Assembly: GCA_031841125.1 (NCBI GenBank) | Contig: CM063108.1 | Span: 47,948,122-48,012,121, forward strand | Length of the DNA: 64,000 nt | Source: Acanthococcus lagerstroemiae | Taxonomy: Eukaryota; Arthropoda; Insecta; Hemiptera; Eriococcidae | Direction: 5' to 3' | Part shown: positions 1 to 14,333 of the stretch, piece after piece | Numbering within the stretch: the stretch's first letter is position 1 | Layout: every line of letters begins with the position of its first letter | Notes under the pieces: model-generated | What the model was told of the DNA's origin: nothing | The model's input: the letters and a program-made list of their open reading frames with translations, nothing else | Databases searched by the model: none | Program-made: the position numbers and the translations under genes

Positions 1-790
1 ATACCTGAGAGAATACAAAGGCACATTATTTGTAGAATAGAGCAGGCTTTTGCTTATAAGAAGTCCACGTATGTTTTCCATCTTCAACATCCTAAGATTT
101 AGTGTGACTTTTATATTATAAAGCCTTCAAATTTTAACTCGCAGATTCAACCATATTGTTTAACGTCGCACACAAATATTTCGTCTTTTTAGCCCGATCA
201 AATAACATTAACTCGTCTCAAATTATGTATATCAATACTCCACTTGAAAAACACAATTATGACATATGCTCTATATAAAGATATAATTATCAAGATTGAA
301 ATTTTGCATCCACGATGCACGCACCCCAGAAATAAAATTAAAAACCAGCTCAATTTTCATTTTTAGAAAAATTAATTTGTTCTGACGGAGCCCTCTTCCT
401 GTCCTTCGATCCCCTTAAAGAGTGTGGTAACTTCATTTGGCCGGCCGCAATACTGCTTATGAATTTACTTTTTTCAGTTATCTAAAACTAGGTACTTCTG
501 CGTTCGGAGATAAAGTTTCAATTCTGTCATACCAAGATACAAACGAGTCCATTCTCTACAATGCGGCGGTTTTGAGGGTCACAAAGGGAGAGAGAAAAAA
601 TAAATAAAAATACAAGTACCTACCAGTCTTCAGCTGTTGACACTGTTTTAGTTCTGCTCATAAGTATATCAAGTAACTGTTTCTCCGAGAGGGGATCTCC
701 CTTTATTCAAAATAGAGTACGTGTTGATTTAGAAATTCTGTTTTTTTCGCCAATTTATTAGAAAATTTGAGTTTAATTCATGATTTTTAA
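1..790. other. Upstream non-coding DNA, no gene seen
   Basis: AT-rich sequence with no convincing open frame, RNA gene or transposon terminus. A 5' non-coding exon of the fatty acid synthase gene could lie here or outside the window, since the first coding exon at 5042 starts with a splice acceptor, but I cannot point to one. Confidence 0.4.
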
Positions 791-792
791 TA

Positions 793-3039
793 CCGTAAAC
801 CGGGGTGACTTTGCTAAACATTTTGGTTGGAATTTTCAAATTTGAACAGCTGTAGCGCGTGATCTATTGGAGGTATAGAAAATCTAAAAACTGTTCCGGA
901 TTGGTTGAAGCTTTGGAAATAAGATTAGATAGGGTAATCAAATTCCCCCCCCCCAGAAAGGCTTAAAGATGAATCGGCAAAGTTACCTGCGCATGGGGTG
1001 ACATTGCCGGTACATAAGAAATGCATAGAAAATGAGTGATAATGTTCAAAATTTATTACTAAAGGCCATAGAAACGGGAAAGATTGCAATTTAAGTTAAA
1101 TTACGTTCTCGGAGAAGATAAATAGTCCTCGGGATTCAATGGGCTCAGGTAAAACTGTTGATGGCAGCAAATTCCACGCATTTCTATCTTGATGTTGCTC
1201 GTCCTTCTGGATTCCGACTTAAGTATATCTGTTTTGTGAAGGTAATTATAAATTATTTTAACTGGTATCTTGTACGTGGCTGAAGCTTCAGCTCTGGTTA
1301 CATCACTATTTCGAATTTTCTGTTAGACACTCTTCGAGTGTTTCTCGGGTATAATCAGAATAGGTGCGACACCCTACTTGTCTTTTATTTATGTTCTTCG
1401 TCGCCGTCGTCGTCTCCTTTTCCACGGTAGGCCTATTGGCCTGTCGCTGTGTTCGGAGCTGAATCGGAGCTAGATGTATCCACCAATTTTCTTCTCGGTC
1501 TTCCTCTTGTCCGCTTTGACGTCGGAGTGTACTCCTTGATCATTTTTGGTGATCTCTCCTCCTCCATTCTTTCTACGTGTGACCGCCACTTCCTTCTGTA
1601 ATTTTTTACTCTTCGTATTATCAGTGTTACTCCCAGAGTGTTCGTTATATTTCTTCTGATCTGATTCTGTCATTTAATGTCACTCCCGCGATTCTTCGCA
1701 TAAATCGCATTTCAGCAGCTGTGATTCTTTTTTCATCGGATTTCCTCAGCGCCCAATTCTCGCATCCATAAGTCAGGGTTGGTACCGTGAGGGTGTTATA
1801 GGCCCGTACTCGTGTTTCCCTTCTTACTTTACTGACGGGCATAATTCTATTCAGTAGTCCCGTTAGTTTTATGAATTTATAAAGTTTGTTCTCCACATCT
1901 ACTTCTCCTTTGTATGACAGATCCATGCCTAAATATCGGAGTGTGTTTACTTGCTCCACGATCTCTCCGTTTATTACTATCTTGCTCCGTACTGATGGGT
2001 CCTTTCCTTTGAAGGCTATTGTTTTTGTTTTCTTTGAGGATATTTTCATATCGTGCTTCGCCATTGCCTTTTCTAGGCTATATGCACTTCTCTGTAAATC
2101 ATCTTCTTTTTCTGCTACTATGACCTGGTCGTCTGCGAATAAGACAGTTTACAAACTTTTTCCATTTTCTTGGTCTACTCCCTTGGGTTTGCTCGTGATC
2201 CATTCTCTTGTTATTGCGTCCATGTATATGTTGAACAACACGCACGACAGAGGGCATCCCTGTCTGACTCCTTTGTTTATTTGTATATACTCTGATTTCT
2301 GGTCTCCTAATTTTATGGTTATTCTTGTATCTTCGTATATTTTTTGTATTATTCGTATCATCTTCGGCGATATATCATATTTAGGGAGGATCTTAAGGAG
2401 CTTCTGTCGACTTACGTTGTCGTACGCTTTTTCCAGATCTATGAAGCATAAATGTGTTTCCTTGTTGTATTCGATCGGTTTTTTCCATTAATAGTTTAAT
2501 AGTGGGTATCTGAAAATAACGTCGGATGACATCTAGGTAAATTCAAAACTCAAAACAACCTCTCGAATGTAGCGAAAGCTCGCGAATTCAACGCGAATTG
2601 TAACTTTTCAAACTGATAACAACAAAAATTGGTATGCGGCAAAGTCACCCCAAGGCAGTTTTTCGCTTATGCCTTGTGATTGCAGGCTGGAAAATACCTA
2701 GACCCATACATCCCTGGAAAGCTGAGAGTTCAGGCTTTAAAATGACACCACAATAACTTTTCTGTGAGTGCTTGGTTGGATTCCACAAACCTTCTTTGTT
2801 AGGTTACTATTTCGAAACTTTTTCTGTGCTTGAAAAACAACCTACCTTTGCCACCTATTTCGGCCTGTGATACGTGAATGTATCACTGGTTCTTGAAGTG
2901 TTGTATCTATGTCCCTTCATCAATCTATGCCCATAGAAGTGTTAGGAATACATTTGTATTCGTCACAGAGCCAGTAATATAGTCAAAAATGAAAATCGGC
3001 AAAGTCACCTCCCATCGGCAAAATCACCTCGATTTACGG
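793..3039. mobile_element. DNA transposon-like element with terminal inverted repeats and TA target site, LINE nested inside
   Basis: The left end reads CCGTAAACCGGGGTGACTTT and the right end is its near-perfect reverse complement (CACCTCGATTTACGG). Both are bordered by TA (791-792 and 3040-3041), which suits a Tc1/mariner-type non-autonomous element. The motif GGCAAAGTCACC recurs near both ends (about 970-1010, 2636-2655 and 2995-3030), as in subterminal repeats. No transposase frame is visible. The middle (about 1640-2495) is a LINE reverse transcriptase fragment on the - strand, presumably a later insertion. Confidence 0.55.
1640..2495 (-). mobile_element. LINE (non-LTR retrotransposon) reverse transcriptase fragment
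   Basis: Read on the - strand, pieces of a reverse transcriptase follow in order: a CFIDLEKAYDNV-like block (about 2395-2470), KGVRQGCPLS (about 2250-2280), an FADD catalytic box (about 2125-2150), RYLGMDLSYKG, then YGCENWALRK. The frame is interrupted near 2149 and the 5' half of the element is missing, so it is a dead 5'-truncated copy. The tail at 1470-1640 is lysine-rich and of unclear coding value. Confidence 0.75.
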
Positions 3040-3189
3040 TATCTAATAGGTAGAAGACGTATTCAATCATACTAAAAGTAATCCTCCGTTGCTTCGATCG
3101 TCCGTACAAGTACGACCTCGAAAAACATTTATTTTATCGATTTGAATACCAAATGAAATAATTATGATGTTATTTGTTATATTATGCAT

Positions 3190-4600
3190 GTGATGAATAA
3201 ATAGCTCAAGGGCAAACTGTTCGACAACCAAATATGTTAACGTGATGATGATCCGGTTTGATGCAGCTCTCCATTTCTCCCTATCTTGTGCAAGTTCTTT
3301 CATTTCATAAGAACACTTACACTAACTTGACATCCCTGATTATCTGCTCAACATACTGGAATCTTTGCCGACCTACCCAATTCTTTCTCTCCACTCTTTC
3401 TTCTAGCAACAATGATATTATTCCTGGGTGCCTCAAATTATGCCCTATTAGTTTATCTCTCCTTCTCTTCAGACAATTCCAAATATCCAGTTTACCTCCT
3501 ACTCTGTTAAGTACTTCCTCATTTCTTACCTTATCCGTCCATTTGATGCTAAGTATCCGCATATAGCACCAAGTTTCAAAAGCTTCGATCCTTCTCTTCT
3601 CAGGTTTTCCTATGGTCCAACTTTCACATCTGTACGAGGCTACACTACAAACATAAAATTTCAAGAACAATTTTTTGATTTCCAGATTTATTTTTGATTT
3701 GAAAAGATTACTTGTTTGATAAAATGCTAATTTTGCTTGTACTATTCTACTACTGATATCCCGTTTACTCCTTCCATCTTTTGTTATTTTACTCCCTAAA
3801 TAGCGAAATTTTTTTACTTTCTCAATCTTTTCCTGTCCAATATTTATATTTAAGCTATCTTGTTCACATCGATGACATACTATTATTCTAGGTTTATTTT
3901 TATTTATTCTCATACAATATTCTATACTCAAAATCGTCTCCATTCCATTTAAAATGTTTTCCAAATCAATACTACTTTCAGCTAATAAGACAATATCATC
4001 TGCAGACCTTAGCATTTTTACACGCTCTCCATGTATAGTGACAAGTAGGTACTTCAAATTTTTCTTTTATTTCTTTTATGGCCCACTCTATGTGCAGATT
4101 AAATAATACTGGGGATAAGGAGCCTTACACCTTTTTCTATATTAGCCTCCCCTTTCTCTCCTTCTATTCTTAATGTGGCTTTCTGTCCTTTATATAAGTT
4201 TAAAATAACTTGTCTTTTTTAAATTTTATTCCTATCATTTTTAGAATATCAAACACATTTTATCTCATTTAATATTGTCAAAAGCTTTTTCAATATCAAC
4301 GAATGTCATATATGAATCCCTGCCCCTTTTTGAGTCTCCCATGTACAATTAATTTCAAAGTTAACACTGCTTCCCTAGTACCTCTACTTTTTCTAAATGA
4401 AAACTGATCATCTCCTAATTTTACATCTATTCTATTCTCAATTCTCCTGTAAATTATCTTAGCTAATATTTTTGAGTATGCGAAAGAAGACTCATTATTC
4501 GATAATTTTCACAACTATCTGCTCCTACTTGTTTTGGTATAGTTACAATAGCACTCTGATAACATCCAAATACATAGGAAATATAAAGTATGTATAGTAA
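3190..4600 (-). mobile_element. Second LINE reverse transcriptase relic, different family
   Basis: An open stretch at 3317-4057 (- strand) carries RSADDIVLLAES (degraded catalytic FADD), FRYLGSKITKDGR, CESWTIGKPEKRRIEAFE and a WTDKVRNEEVL tail. These are common in arthropod RTE-like LINE ORFs. Earlier reverse transcriptase blocks can be followed with stops and frameshifts up to about 4560. The SADD box and broken frame mark it as inactive. Its 3' flank contains GATGATGATCCGG, perhaps the end of the LINE 3' region. Confidence 0.7.
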
Positions 4601-5043
4601 AAATTGAGTTACATTTTCATTTAAATCCCTATAACTTGAGTTGGCAGTTTTGTTGCACCATCAAATTCCTTCCTTCAAGGAGCTCAACTATGACTATTAG
4701 TGTTGTTACTTATTTAAGAACGAAAAAAAAATCGTTTTTACCAACAGAGTTGTGGCAACCATGCATCTTAATGAAACTTAAGATCCCCTCAAAAGTGCCT
4801 TTAAAACATTTTTCAGCTCCAAGAAAATGTACTAAAGTTCTCGAAGACCATTATATGATTTGTTGGAAAAATTATTATAAATTACATCGGCATACGAAGG
4901 TAGTGAAATTTCTTATTCTTTCTAATCGAAGGACTTGAATCCCTTGTAGGAAGCTTTTTCGTTTTATTTCCAGTAAGCTATATGGCGTTTCCATTGACTT
5001 ATTTCGTGTAGCCCATGAATGACGAGCCTAATATTTTTCAGTT

Positions 5044-8000
5044 ATGGCTGGCAAAGACTTACAGTTCTCACCAGATAAGCCATGGGACGATATTGTGATA
5101 TCCGGCATTGCGGGCATGTTTTCAGAGTCAGAAAATGTTTACCAGTTAGGGCAGAACCTTCTTGGTAAAAAAGATTTGGTTTCAGAGGATGAACGCCGAT
5201 GGAAATTTGGTATGTACTCTGATATTTCGGATTAGACAAGCACACGGTAAGAATCAACGACCAATATAATTTCGGTTGCCGGTATGTCATTTTTTATGGC
5301 ATCATCAGCTATATGAAAAAGAACGAGGACGTAGGTGAAGCAGTTCTTTTGTCAACAGTTCCTTTAGGATCCTTCCTTGAATTTCTAGATTTACTTTTAC
5401 ACGTTTACTCTCCGGAAACTAATTCGTTCAAGGGCGTTGAATCCACAAAACTTTGTCAACATAATCCAATTAGGTACTTTTGGATTACCAGCAATACTTA
5501 AACTAGCAACATATTATCAACAGTGTGTTTCGGACACAAATTTCCTCGTTATAGTTTCACCCTGTTCACGGATTTGTAAAAGTTCCACCATTTTAACAGC
5601 TTTACGATTCTATTTACTGTAATACGCGTAGGTACCTAATTAAGTTGCTTACCTAATTAATTAATTCGCTCAGAACACAAGGAAATACCTCGAAGAATTG
5701 GAAAGATAAAAGGAATCGATAAATTTGACGCTGCGTTTTTTCGTGTTCACGCGAAACAAGCTCATTCTATGGATCCTATGAGTCGAATATTACTGGAGAA
5801 AACTTATGAGGCGATAGTGGATGCAGGTTTGGGCTTCAAAATATCACTTTCTTTTTGTTCTACAATAATATAATTATCGTAGATATTTCAAACAACTGAC
5901 GATTTCTGATTTTTAAATGTTTCGATTTTCACACAGGTTACAATCCGAATGAACTGAAGAAATCGAATACTGGTGTATTCATTGGTCTGTGCTTCAGCGA
6001 ATCAGAGAAAACTCTGTTGTACAACAAAACTCCAATCGATGGGTTTGGCCTGACTGGCTGTTCCCGCGCCATGTTTGCTAACAGAATTTCATATTGGCTA
6101 GATATTGCGGGTACGTTAAACAGGGGGCGTAACAACAGAGGTCCAAGGGTGTCAGGGCACCCGCCAGCAAAGGGTGACGTTTTGATTTAAAAACTGTTAT
6201 TATTAGAGCTCGTTTTTTTGGCATTGTAGAGGGAGGTTTTTGGAATTGAAGTTGAGAAATTAGGCACTTTTGGCAAAATAAAAAAAAAATAGAAAAAAAT
6301 AGGAAATATTTATGAAAAAATAATAATGAATGTACAAACGATGAAAAGTACCGGTTATCGACTCATTATTTCTAGCGTATATTTCGATTATTCACTTTCG
6401 TCTTCGTTCAATATTGCTCATTGTACAGGTTAGAAAATGAAAACACCTAAAGAATTGGTCTACAATTCTACATACGCTTTTTCGAGATAAAATCTATCTG
6501 TTTTATCGCGAAATATTCAAATTTTTAAGTTTTTATGGCATTTTATTCAGTTTTTGGAAATTTACTCTATTTTTGGCATTTATTTCATTTTTGGAAATTT
6601 TTGGAAAAATAAAATTTTTTTCTGGGGTCCTTGATGTCTGAAACGTACTCATCTTTGATCAGATTTCATCTGCCCCAATTAGAACAAAATTGACAATTTC
6701 CAAGGAATGCGAGCTCTAGTTATTATATACATTTTTTAAGTTATCGATAGGCACATGCTCTGATCACTCACTCACAGTATAAAAGATTGTTGCGCTATTA
6801 ATGTTGAAGTTGCGTCAATAATAGTTCTTTTAATCACTTATTTGACATGTTATGAGTCTGTAACTACTATAGTCAGCACCGGGACAAGCAAAATATGCGA
6901 GTCTATCTGTTGTATTCTAACCACGCTCGAATAATATTTTTCTATTTTTAATCTGAAAAATTTCGGATGTACGTCTTTGTAAGCATCCCATTCGATTCAG
7001 GGCCCAGTTACACCGTGGACACAGCGTGTTCTTCGAGTGCGTACGCTCTTGAACAAGGTTATAGAGCCATCAAAGAAGGTTGCTGTGACGCGGCCATAGT
7101 TGGAGGCTGTAACCTTTGTCTTCACCCGTATGTTTCGCTTCAGTACGTTCGCCTCGGAGTGCTCAATCTGGAAGGCAGATGCAAATCCTTCGATGAAGCT
7201 GGAAACGGATATTGTAGATCAGAGGCGGCCGTAGTTGTTTTTCTGCAGAAACAAAAAAACGCTAGGCGAGTGTACGCCCGTCTGGTACACGCGAAAACCA
7301 ACTGCGACGGATACACGGAGGAGGGAATTACGAATCCGTCGGAAGAGATGCAAACCAAGTTGATGAGAGAATTTTACGTCGAAGCGAAAATTGACCCGAA
7401 TAGCGTGGAATATGTCGAGGCTCATGGTCCTGGTACTAAAGTATGTACTTCTAATCGACTCTTCGTTTTTTGGGAGATTCGGACAATTGAAGGGTAAAGA
7501 ATCAAAACTCACATTTGCCATTTTACTTCAAGGGCGCAAATAGGCAAAATACTGTACACGGGTGCAGGAATATCTTTGCTGCGCCTGTGAACATATCGGA
7601 TATCGCACAGCATTCACAGGCGCAGCAAAGATATTCCTGCACCCGTGTACAGTATTTTGCCTATTTACGCCCTTGAAGTAAATTGACAAATGTGAGTTTT
7701 GATTCTTTATCCTTCAATTAAACGCCGGGGAATTCACTATGGAAAATTAAACGTAATCGAATCACCGTGGGGTAAATTCACCGTTGAACAGTTCAACAAC
7801 ACTACGGGAACATTCAGCGTTGGAAACTTTACCGCAATGCTAGTTTCACTTGGTGGAGCGTATGGCGATGCACGCATGCCAAATTGGCTCCCCGGACACC
7901 ACACTTCTGGCGCCGGGAACCACCCTCTCGAGTATCGCATCAGTGACCAGAGGGACGTCTTGAGGCTGGTCCGGGCCCCCATTTCGTCTCTTCTGTCTTC

Positions 8001-11000
8001 GAGTCGTCCTGCAAGGGCCACTATGGGACACCCTACTGACCGAGGTAACGCTCACCTAGCATTAATCTGGAATTCGAGGGCACCACAGCCGTACTGCGCT
8101 TCTCTCCTTCACCCCTCCCCTCCTCATCATGGTACGTGTGGCGTCAAAAGTGGTGACGGCGGGGTGGACCCTACCGAGGAGTCTGTAGCAAGTAGCTCTA
8201 GGATGGTACGGAGTCGTTGTGTCGAGTGTGGGCTGAGTTTTGTTCGTCGATCCTCTGCCTCGATCATTCCGGTCCGTTTCCATCTTTTTTTTATTTTCTT
8301 CATCATGGTCGAGACAAGGGCCGACACCGGGTTCCATCCGCTTCTTAGTGTCGATGTTGGAGTGTGAGTAACTTGGTAATATTCTGTTTTTAGGGTCCTC
8401 CACTGAAGGTGGTATAACAGTCAAAAGCGCTATGGACAACAGAAAAAAAAGTGAATTGGCACACCATAAAAACAGAATATCCATCCGCCTCTACTCTTCA
8501 GCATTTCCGGAATCAAGATGTCCGATGCGAGACGATCGATCACGCCGTCATCGGTGTTGCTTTCATTGCCGGGATATTGATGTACCTAATCCTCAATAAA
8601 AGTATTTACTCGTAGATTAGGTTAGCTGTACAGAGCTCAATCTCCACACCTTTTAGGACAAAGGTGGGTGGGCTGTACTTGCGTTGCTTCGTTATAAAAA
8701 CCGCTCTTGTCTTCTGTAGCAACAAGCACAGCCCTGCCGACTCGATCCAGCGGGTCAACATCTCCAACGCCTGGTTAACTTGTTGCCTGACCTTTGCCGT
8801 CTTCTCAGCTTAGTACACCACCAGCTTGTCGTCAGCGTAGCATATGAGCTTAACGCCTGGTGGTAGTGCCAGTCTCAGCAGTCCATCGAAGGTGGCGTTC
8901 CACAGGGTACATCCAAGCATTGATCCCTGTGGTACGTCGCAGATCATTTCCCTCGTAACCGGGCCGGTCACCGATTTTGTCTCTATTCGGTGACCATCGA
9001 GGTAGCTTCAAATAATGCGAACGAAGCAGCTAGGTTCCAGCATCAACTCCAACGCCTCCATGATACGCGTATAAAGTATCGAGTTGGACGCTTTCTTGAT
9101 GTCGAGGCTGACCGCCGCGCAGAACTGCCACGCACGGATCGCCTTCCCCGACATCTTCAATCTCAGCGCTGCGTTCGCAGTCGAGGGCCAGTTCTGAGTC
9201 CGTACTGACTGCTGTTGTCTTTCTCTATCGAAAGTGCTCCTCCAGCATATTGACGATGACACGCTCGAACACCTTTCCAACAGTGTCGAGCAGTACGAGA
9301 ACGACTGGCCATTTGGTTTTCCAGGCTTTTTGAACAGTGTCAGCTGTGGGACACTTCACGATTTTGCGGGTCATCCTTGCGCAGCGGCCATGTTAATTTT
9401 TTTTTATCGTTCCAACTGTGACGCGTCAGGAGCAAACATACCTTAGGGTGATGAAGGTTGAAATTGAGATTTTTAACTCATGTTTATACAAGTAGGTACG
9501 GGGAATCCAATGAAACTTACCACAAGTCTCTAGCTCTTTCCCCAACTGAGATATAACGTTTTGAAATCAGAGCACTCCAAAACGTATTTTTCGAGAATTT
9601 AATAGCCGAACGTTCCTCCGTTTTTTTTTGCCATGACAGCCATGAAACCTCGTTATAAATAAAAAATTCTTTACAACGTTTCCGTCGACACAATAAGCTG
9701 AAACTTGCATGGTGCTCAGGAAAAACAGCATTAAAAATAATACAAGGGTTCCCGAAGGATAGCGCTTGTAAAGTTCCTCTAGAAAGTGTAGTCCCAGAAC
9801 TTCACCGTTCACCGTCACACTATAGGGGGATGGCACTTTGTCTTTGTTTACAAATTTCGCCCCAAGTTCAGTAAGATTGATAACAAAAATGACTAAATAA
9901 TTTTGCGCGTTTTTCAAGTTAACCGAGTTTATGGCAGTCGGTGGTGAAAAGTTGACAACGTGGGACCTGGAATCTTAAAATGTGCCTGTCATGCGAAAAC
10001 AGGTTTTCGAAATTAACGTGTTTAAAGATGGGATGGTGATAGTGGTGCGCACAGATGTCCATAGCGTGTACATCTGTGGGGGTGCGTTTACGCGTTTCTA
10101 TGATAATCACGTTTCGAATTCTTGTTCTCTATCATTCGTGTAGGCCCGTTTCACACAATGCCATGTAAATGGTGTGGAAAAACTAATGAAGATAGGAAGC
10201 TGCAATTTGTTTCATTTGAAAGAGCGATATTTTTTCTATAAGATATGCCAAGAAAATAAAAAATGATTGTTTGACACAAGAGGCACATTTCATGATTCCA
10301 GGTCACATATTATTAAATATTAATTAGAAACAACGTAAATCCGAAATACATAATTCAAAATGTTGAGCTACTTATTAGTATAGTCAATTTTCAGATTTTA
10401 ATAATTCACGAGAGAATGTTCGAAATTATTTGGAAGTGGCTTTATAATATCGTTTCCTACAAATTTCATTTTTATCATTTCTCACGTAATCAGGGACGTA
10501 CCAAAGAGTTTTCCAGGGGGGGGGGGCAGAAATTGTGAATGTCCTAACTGACTGAACTCAAAATTCCCTACTATCAAAGAATAGAAAGATAAAAAGAAAA
10601 ACCTTTTGACCGGTTGGATTTTTCCAACTGACTCCACTCAAAATTCCCAAATATCAATGCAAAAGAAGAACAATCATTTGACTTTGTTGGGTTTTCCCAA
10701 CTTCTCAACTCAATTCCCAAGTATCAAAACAAAAAATAAAAATAAAAGGGAAAAAAAGAAGAAAACCTTTTAACTTAATGGATTTTTCCAACTCGCCAAA
10801 CTGGAATGGTAAATTTTCCCAACTGCTGAGTGAAAAATTCCTACATGGGGGGGAGACCTGCCCCCACCCTATCGGTACGTCCTTGTACGTAATTCCACTT
10901 ATTTTCGAGAAATTTTGATACAAATGGAAAAATTCGTTAACTTCCCTGTAGACTACATGTATAATTCATTTTGGTTCTTTCCCCCCGATATTGATAACGA

Positions 11001-14000
11001 GGGTTCCAATGACGTCATGTATCACGACTTATATTAAAGACACGTAAGTCCCGTTTTCATCCGAAGCATACATCTGTTTGGATAAGCAGGAAAAAAAAAT
11101 TTTAAGTAGAAAAAGGTGTAAGGCAAAGAGACTCTCTCTCCCCCAATCTATTTTACTGTGCACTCGAAAAAATATTCAGGGAACTCGAATGGGAACAACA
11201 GGGCTCAAAGATCAATCGTGAATATCGGAGCAACCTCAGATATGCGGACGATGTGGTTATCAAAGCTGCATCGATCGATGAACTGGAAAAAATGGGGGGA
11301 GGAACTACGGATAAAAAGTAAAGAAGCAGGTTTGAAGATAAACTAGAAAAAATCTTTCATTTTGGCCAACGACAAAAAAAGACCGATAAAAATTGGAGAA
11401 TATGAATTAAACTGGAAGGAAGAAGTAGTATATTGGGAAAAATTTTGTCCTTCAAAAACCGGAGGGAAAAAGAATTAATATCAGAGTCGAAAAAGAATGG
11501 CAAAAGTACTGGGCACTACAATCAATTTTTAAGGAAAGTTTAAGAATAATTTAAAAACAAAAATGTGGGAAAGCTGCACACAATCGGTTCTCTCGTACGG
11601 GGCCCAGACCTGGGCCCTAACAAAAGGTGGTACGCAGAGGCTTCAAAGAAGGCAAAGAGCTATGGAAAGGAGCATTTTTGGCATACAGAAGATGGACAAA
11701 ATTAGCAACCAGATTTTAAGGAAGAAATCTAATATGACAGATATAGGATATTTTGTGAAGAAACTGAAATGGAAGTACGCCGGGAATATTTTAAGACAGG
11801 AGGAAGAGAGATGGGAAAGAAAAGTATAGGCTTGGACGCCGTACAAGAGAAAAAGATAGCGTGGCAGGCTGATAACGAGATGGGGAGACGAATTCGTGAA
11901 GGTAATGGGAACCGAGTAGAGGAGAGTGGCCGTCAACCGTCAAAAATGGAGAGTTTGCGGAGAGGCTTATGTCCAAACTTGGGCTTAGTCGTGGTGTCAG
12001 GGAAGGGGTACGTTTCCCTCCTGATATCAACATCGACTAGGGTTGTAAAATAAAAAGTAAAAATAAAGCCCATTTTTACAATGCTTCCGATGACCGATAA
12101 AAATGTCGAATTAGGCCTTCACAAGTTGATACAGTGTTGTCAGAGGAAGGTGAACATCAACTTCCCGTTGAAAAAACAATTTCATCAAAAATTAGTTTTT
12201 TACTCTACTTTTGCTTCTACTGCAAAATTAGGATTTTCACCTAAGGTATGTTTTCTCGTGACACGTCACAATTGGACGCTGTTCAGCAAAAGGGAACCAT
12301 CTAGCAAAATCTGCTTTTTGAGAACACGTGATTCGAAGTTTAGGAGCCATGTAGAAACTATAGGGCATTGCATTTACTGATAAGCTTTTTTCAACATAAG
12401 TACACATTTTGGAATCGGGGTCCCAATTTTGAGAAATTCTACGTTTTACGCTCTTTCCAACGATACTAATAACTCATTTTGTTTACAAATGTTAGTTGGT
12501 TCCCTTTTGTTGAACAGCGTTCAATTTTAGTTATACGTACCGCCGAAGCAAGTACAACGCATGGCAAGTTAATTGTGAGACATATCACTGAATGTGACGT
12601 AGATCACCGCCGAATTCACCGCAAGATTAGGACTTAATGAAATATGGTGCAAAAAATTGTATTCCTGGCAAACAAGAAAATTAGAGAAAAATGTGTCCCC
12701 CACCACAAATTGTATGTGAAAATAAATGATAGATCCAGGAAGCAGGTGTAAAATTTGAACTGGTTTGCCCCCGACGCTCCTCCAATGAGTTTTTTAATCA
12801 TTTTTATACCCTCAAAATGGTAACTGAATCATTAGAAGAGTCTAATATATTCAGAGTTTTGAACGATTCGCCCTTGGATGTTTTCTTAGTAAGGATCAAA
12901 GTGAAAATGCCTTCCCAAATATACCACCAAATTTTTTCAGCTTTCCGTAGACTTTCAACTAAACATTATAATTTTTAAAGAATTTTCAGCTTTTATCCTA
13001 ATATTAATCAATTATTCCCCCCCCCCTCCCCCGGTGATATAAAGAGATATAGTAAGCAGCCCTTAAGACTAGCTAAAACTATTATTCATATTATTAAAGA
13101 AATATTAAAATTCTCCGATACTTGCCTAAGACTCGCTAAAACCGTTCAAAATTATTGTTAACTATTTTCAATGACTCGGCTGGTCTTCTCAAAACTTTAT
13201 CGAGAGTTTCTAAAGTCTTCTATACTTGTTTCAAACTCTTTAGTACTCGCTAAAACTAAGACTCTTTACTTCACATTCAATCAAACTCCCTAAGACTCCT
13301 CCAGACATTAGGACTTTCTGTAACGAACCAATTTTTATGCAACTTTTCCGTAATCGAATTTGTGAGATAATGCATTCGTCATCACGAAAAATCAGGAAAC
13401 AGTAGTCATGCAATTAATTGTCCTGCGGCTCATTATTCCTGCGGTTCATTCACCTGTCGTGTATTTATTGTTTGTCGAATAATTTTCCTGCCAGGAATTG
13501 ACCCTGCGCTGATTTGACTGCACTCAATTTTCCGCGATGAATTCCCTAACGGTTATTTCTCCTATACCCGTTATTTTGGTGGTTCAGTGCAAAAAGTAGT
13601 CAAATCATATTACGCTTATCACAGTCTGTGACTCAATTTTATATGAAACCTCAATACAGGTAAGAGGTAGTGACTGACTATGCTACCCTAAATACGACAT
13701 GGCTATTTCCTGTACCGAACCACCCGTCTATAATAATCTTAATTATGATGTGGCTCTGTATTTACATTACAAAAATGAACTAACTTATTGAAATGTTCAT
13801 GGCTTGTTGTTGAACCTTAGGTCGGAGACCCTGCAGAGGTGAATTCCTTGGAAACAATTTTCTGTCGTAAACGAAGCGCGCCCCTCAAAATTGGCTCCGT
13901 TAAATCGAATATCGGCCACAGCGAATCAGCATCGGGATTATGCTCTCTTTCCAAAATTATTCTTTGTTTCGAGCTTGGTGTCTTACTTCCAAATATAAAT

Positions 14001-14333
14001 CTGAAAAATCTGCGACTTGAGATCGAGGCCTTTCACAATGGAAATATTACAGTAAGCGAAAAACTGTACATTTTCAGAGATGAACAGAGAAGCTGAATAA
14101 GCACAACTTATGTATCATCTCATGTTCATAGGTGGTCACCGAAACGACTCCGTGGAATGGCAGGTTCGCGGCTCTGAATAACTTCGGTTTTGGTGGAGCT
14201 AACTGTCATGCTTTGTTGGAAGCAAATCCAAAAATCAAAATAAATGGTGGAAAACCTTCGGACGAGTTGCCACGCTTGGTTGTAGCATCTGGGCGTACGG
14301 TAGAAGCGGTCGATGTGTTACTGAGCGATGTTG
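5044..14333 (+). CDS. FASN: FAS exons 1-6: ketosynthase (KS) domain
   Basis: Exons 5044-5209, 5674-5826, 5937-6110, 7001-7440, 13821-14051 and 14132-14333 encode residues 1 to about 456. The chain begins [10 protein letters not shown] then [12 protein letters not shown], the usual start of a KS. The nucleophile is Cys174 in DTACSSS; the catalytic histidines are His306 (EAHGPGT) and His344 (NIGHSE). The family motif EAHGTGT reads EAHGPGT here, a Thr-to-Pro change next to the active site. [13 protein letters not shown] closes the domain. KS condenses malonyl-ACP with the growing chain. Intron 4 (7441-13820) is 6.4 kb and full of repeats. Exon 6 ends in phase 1 at TTG/gtatt. Confidence 0.92.

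Noticed and set aside
4636..4938. 100-codon frame just before the first FAS coding exon
   Set aside because: No family resemblance and no splice link to exon 1; probably chance.
7699..8484. Long antisense and sense open frames after the hairpin
   Set aside because: They overlap each other in several frames, include the family R repeat, and match no known protein.
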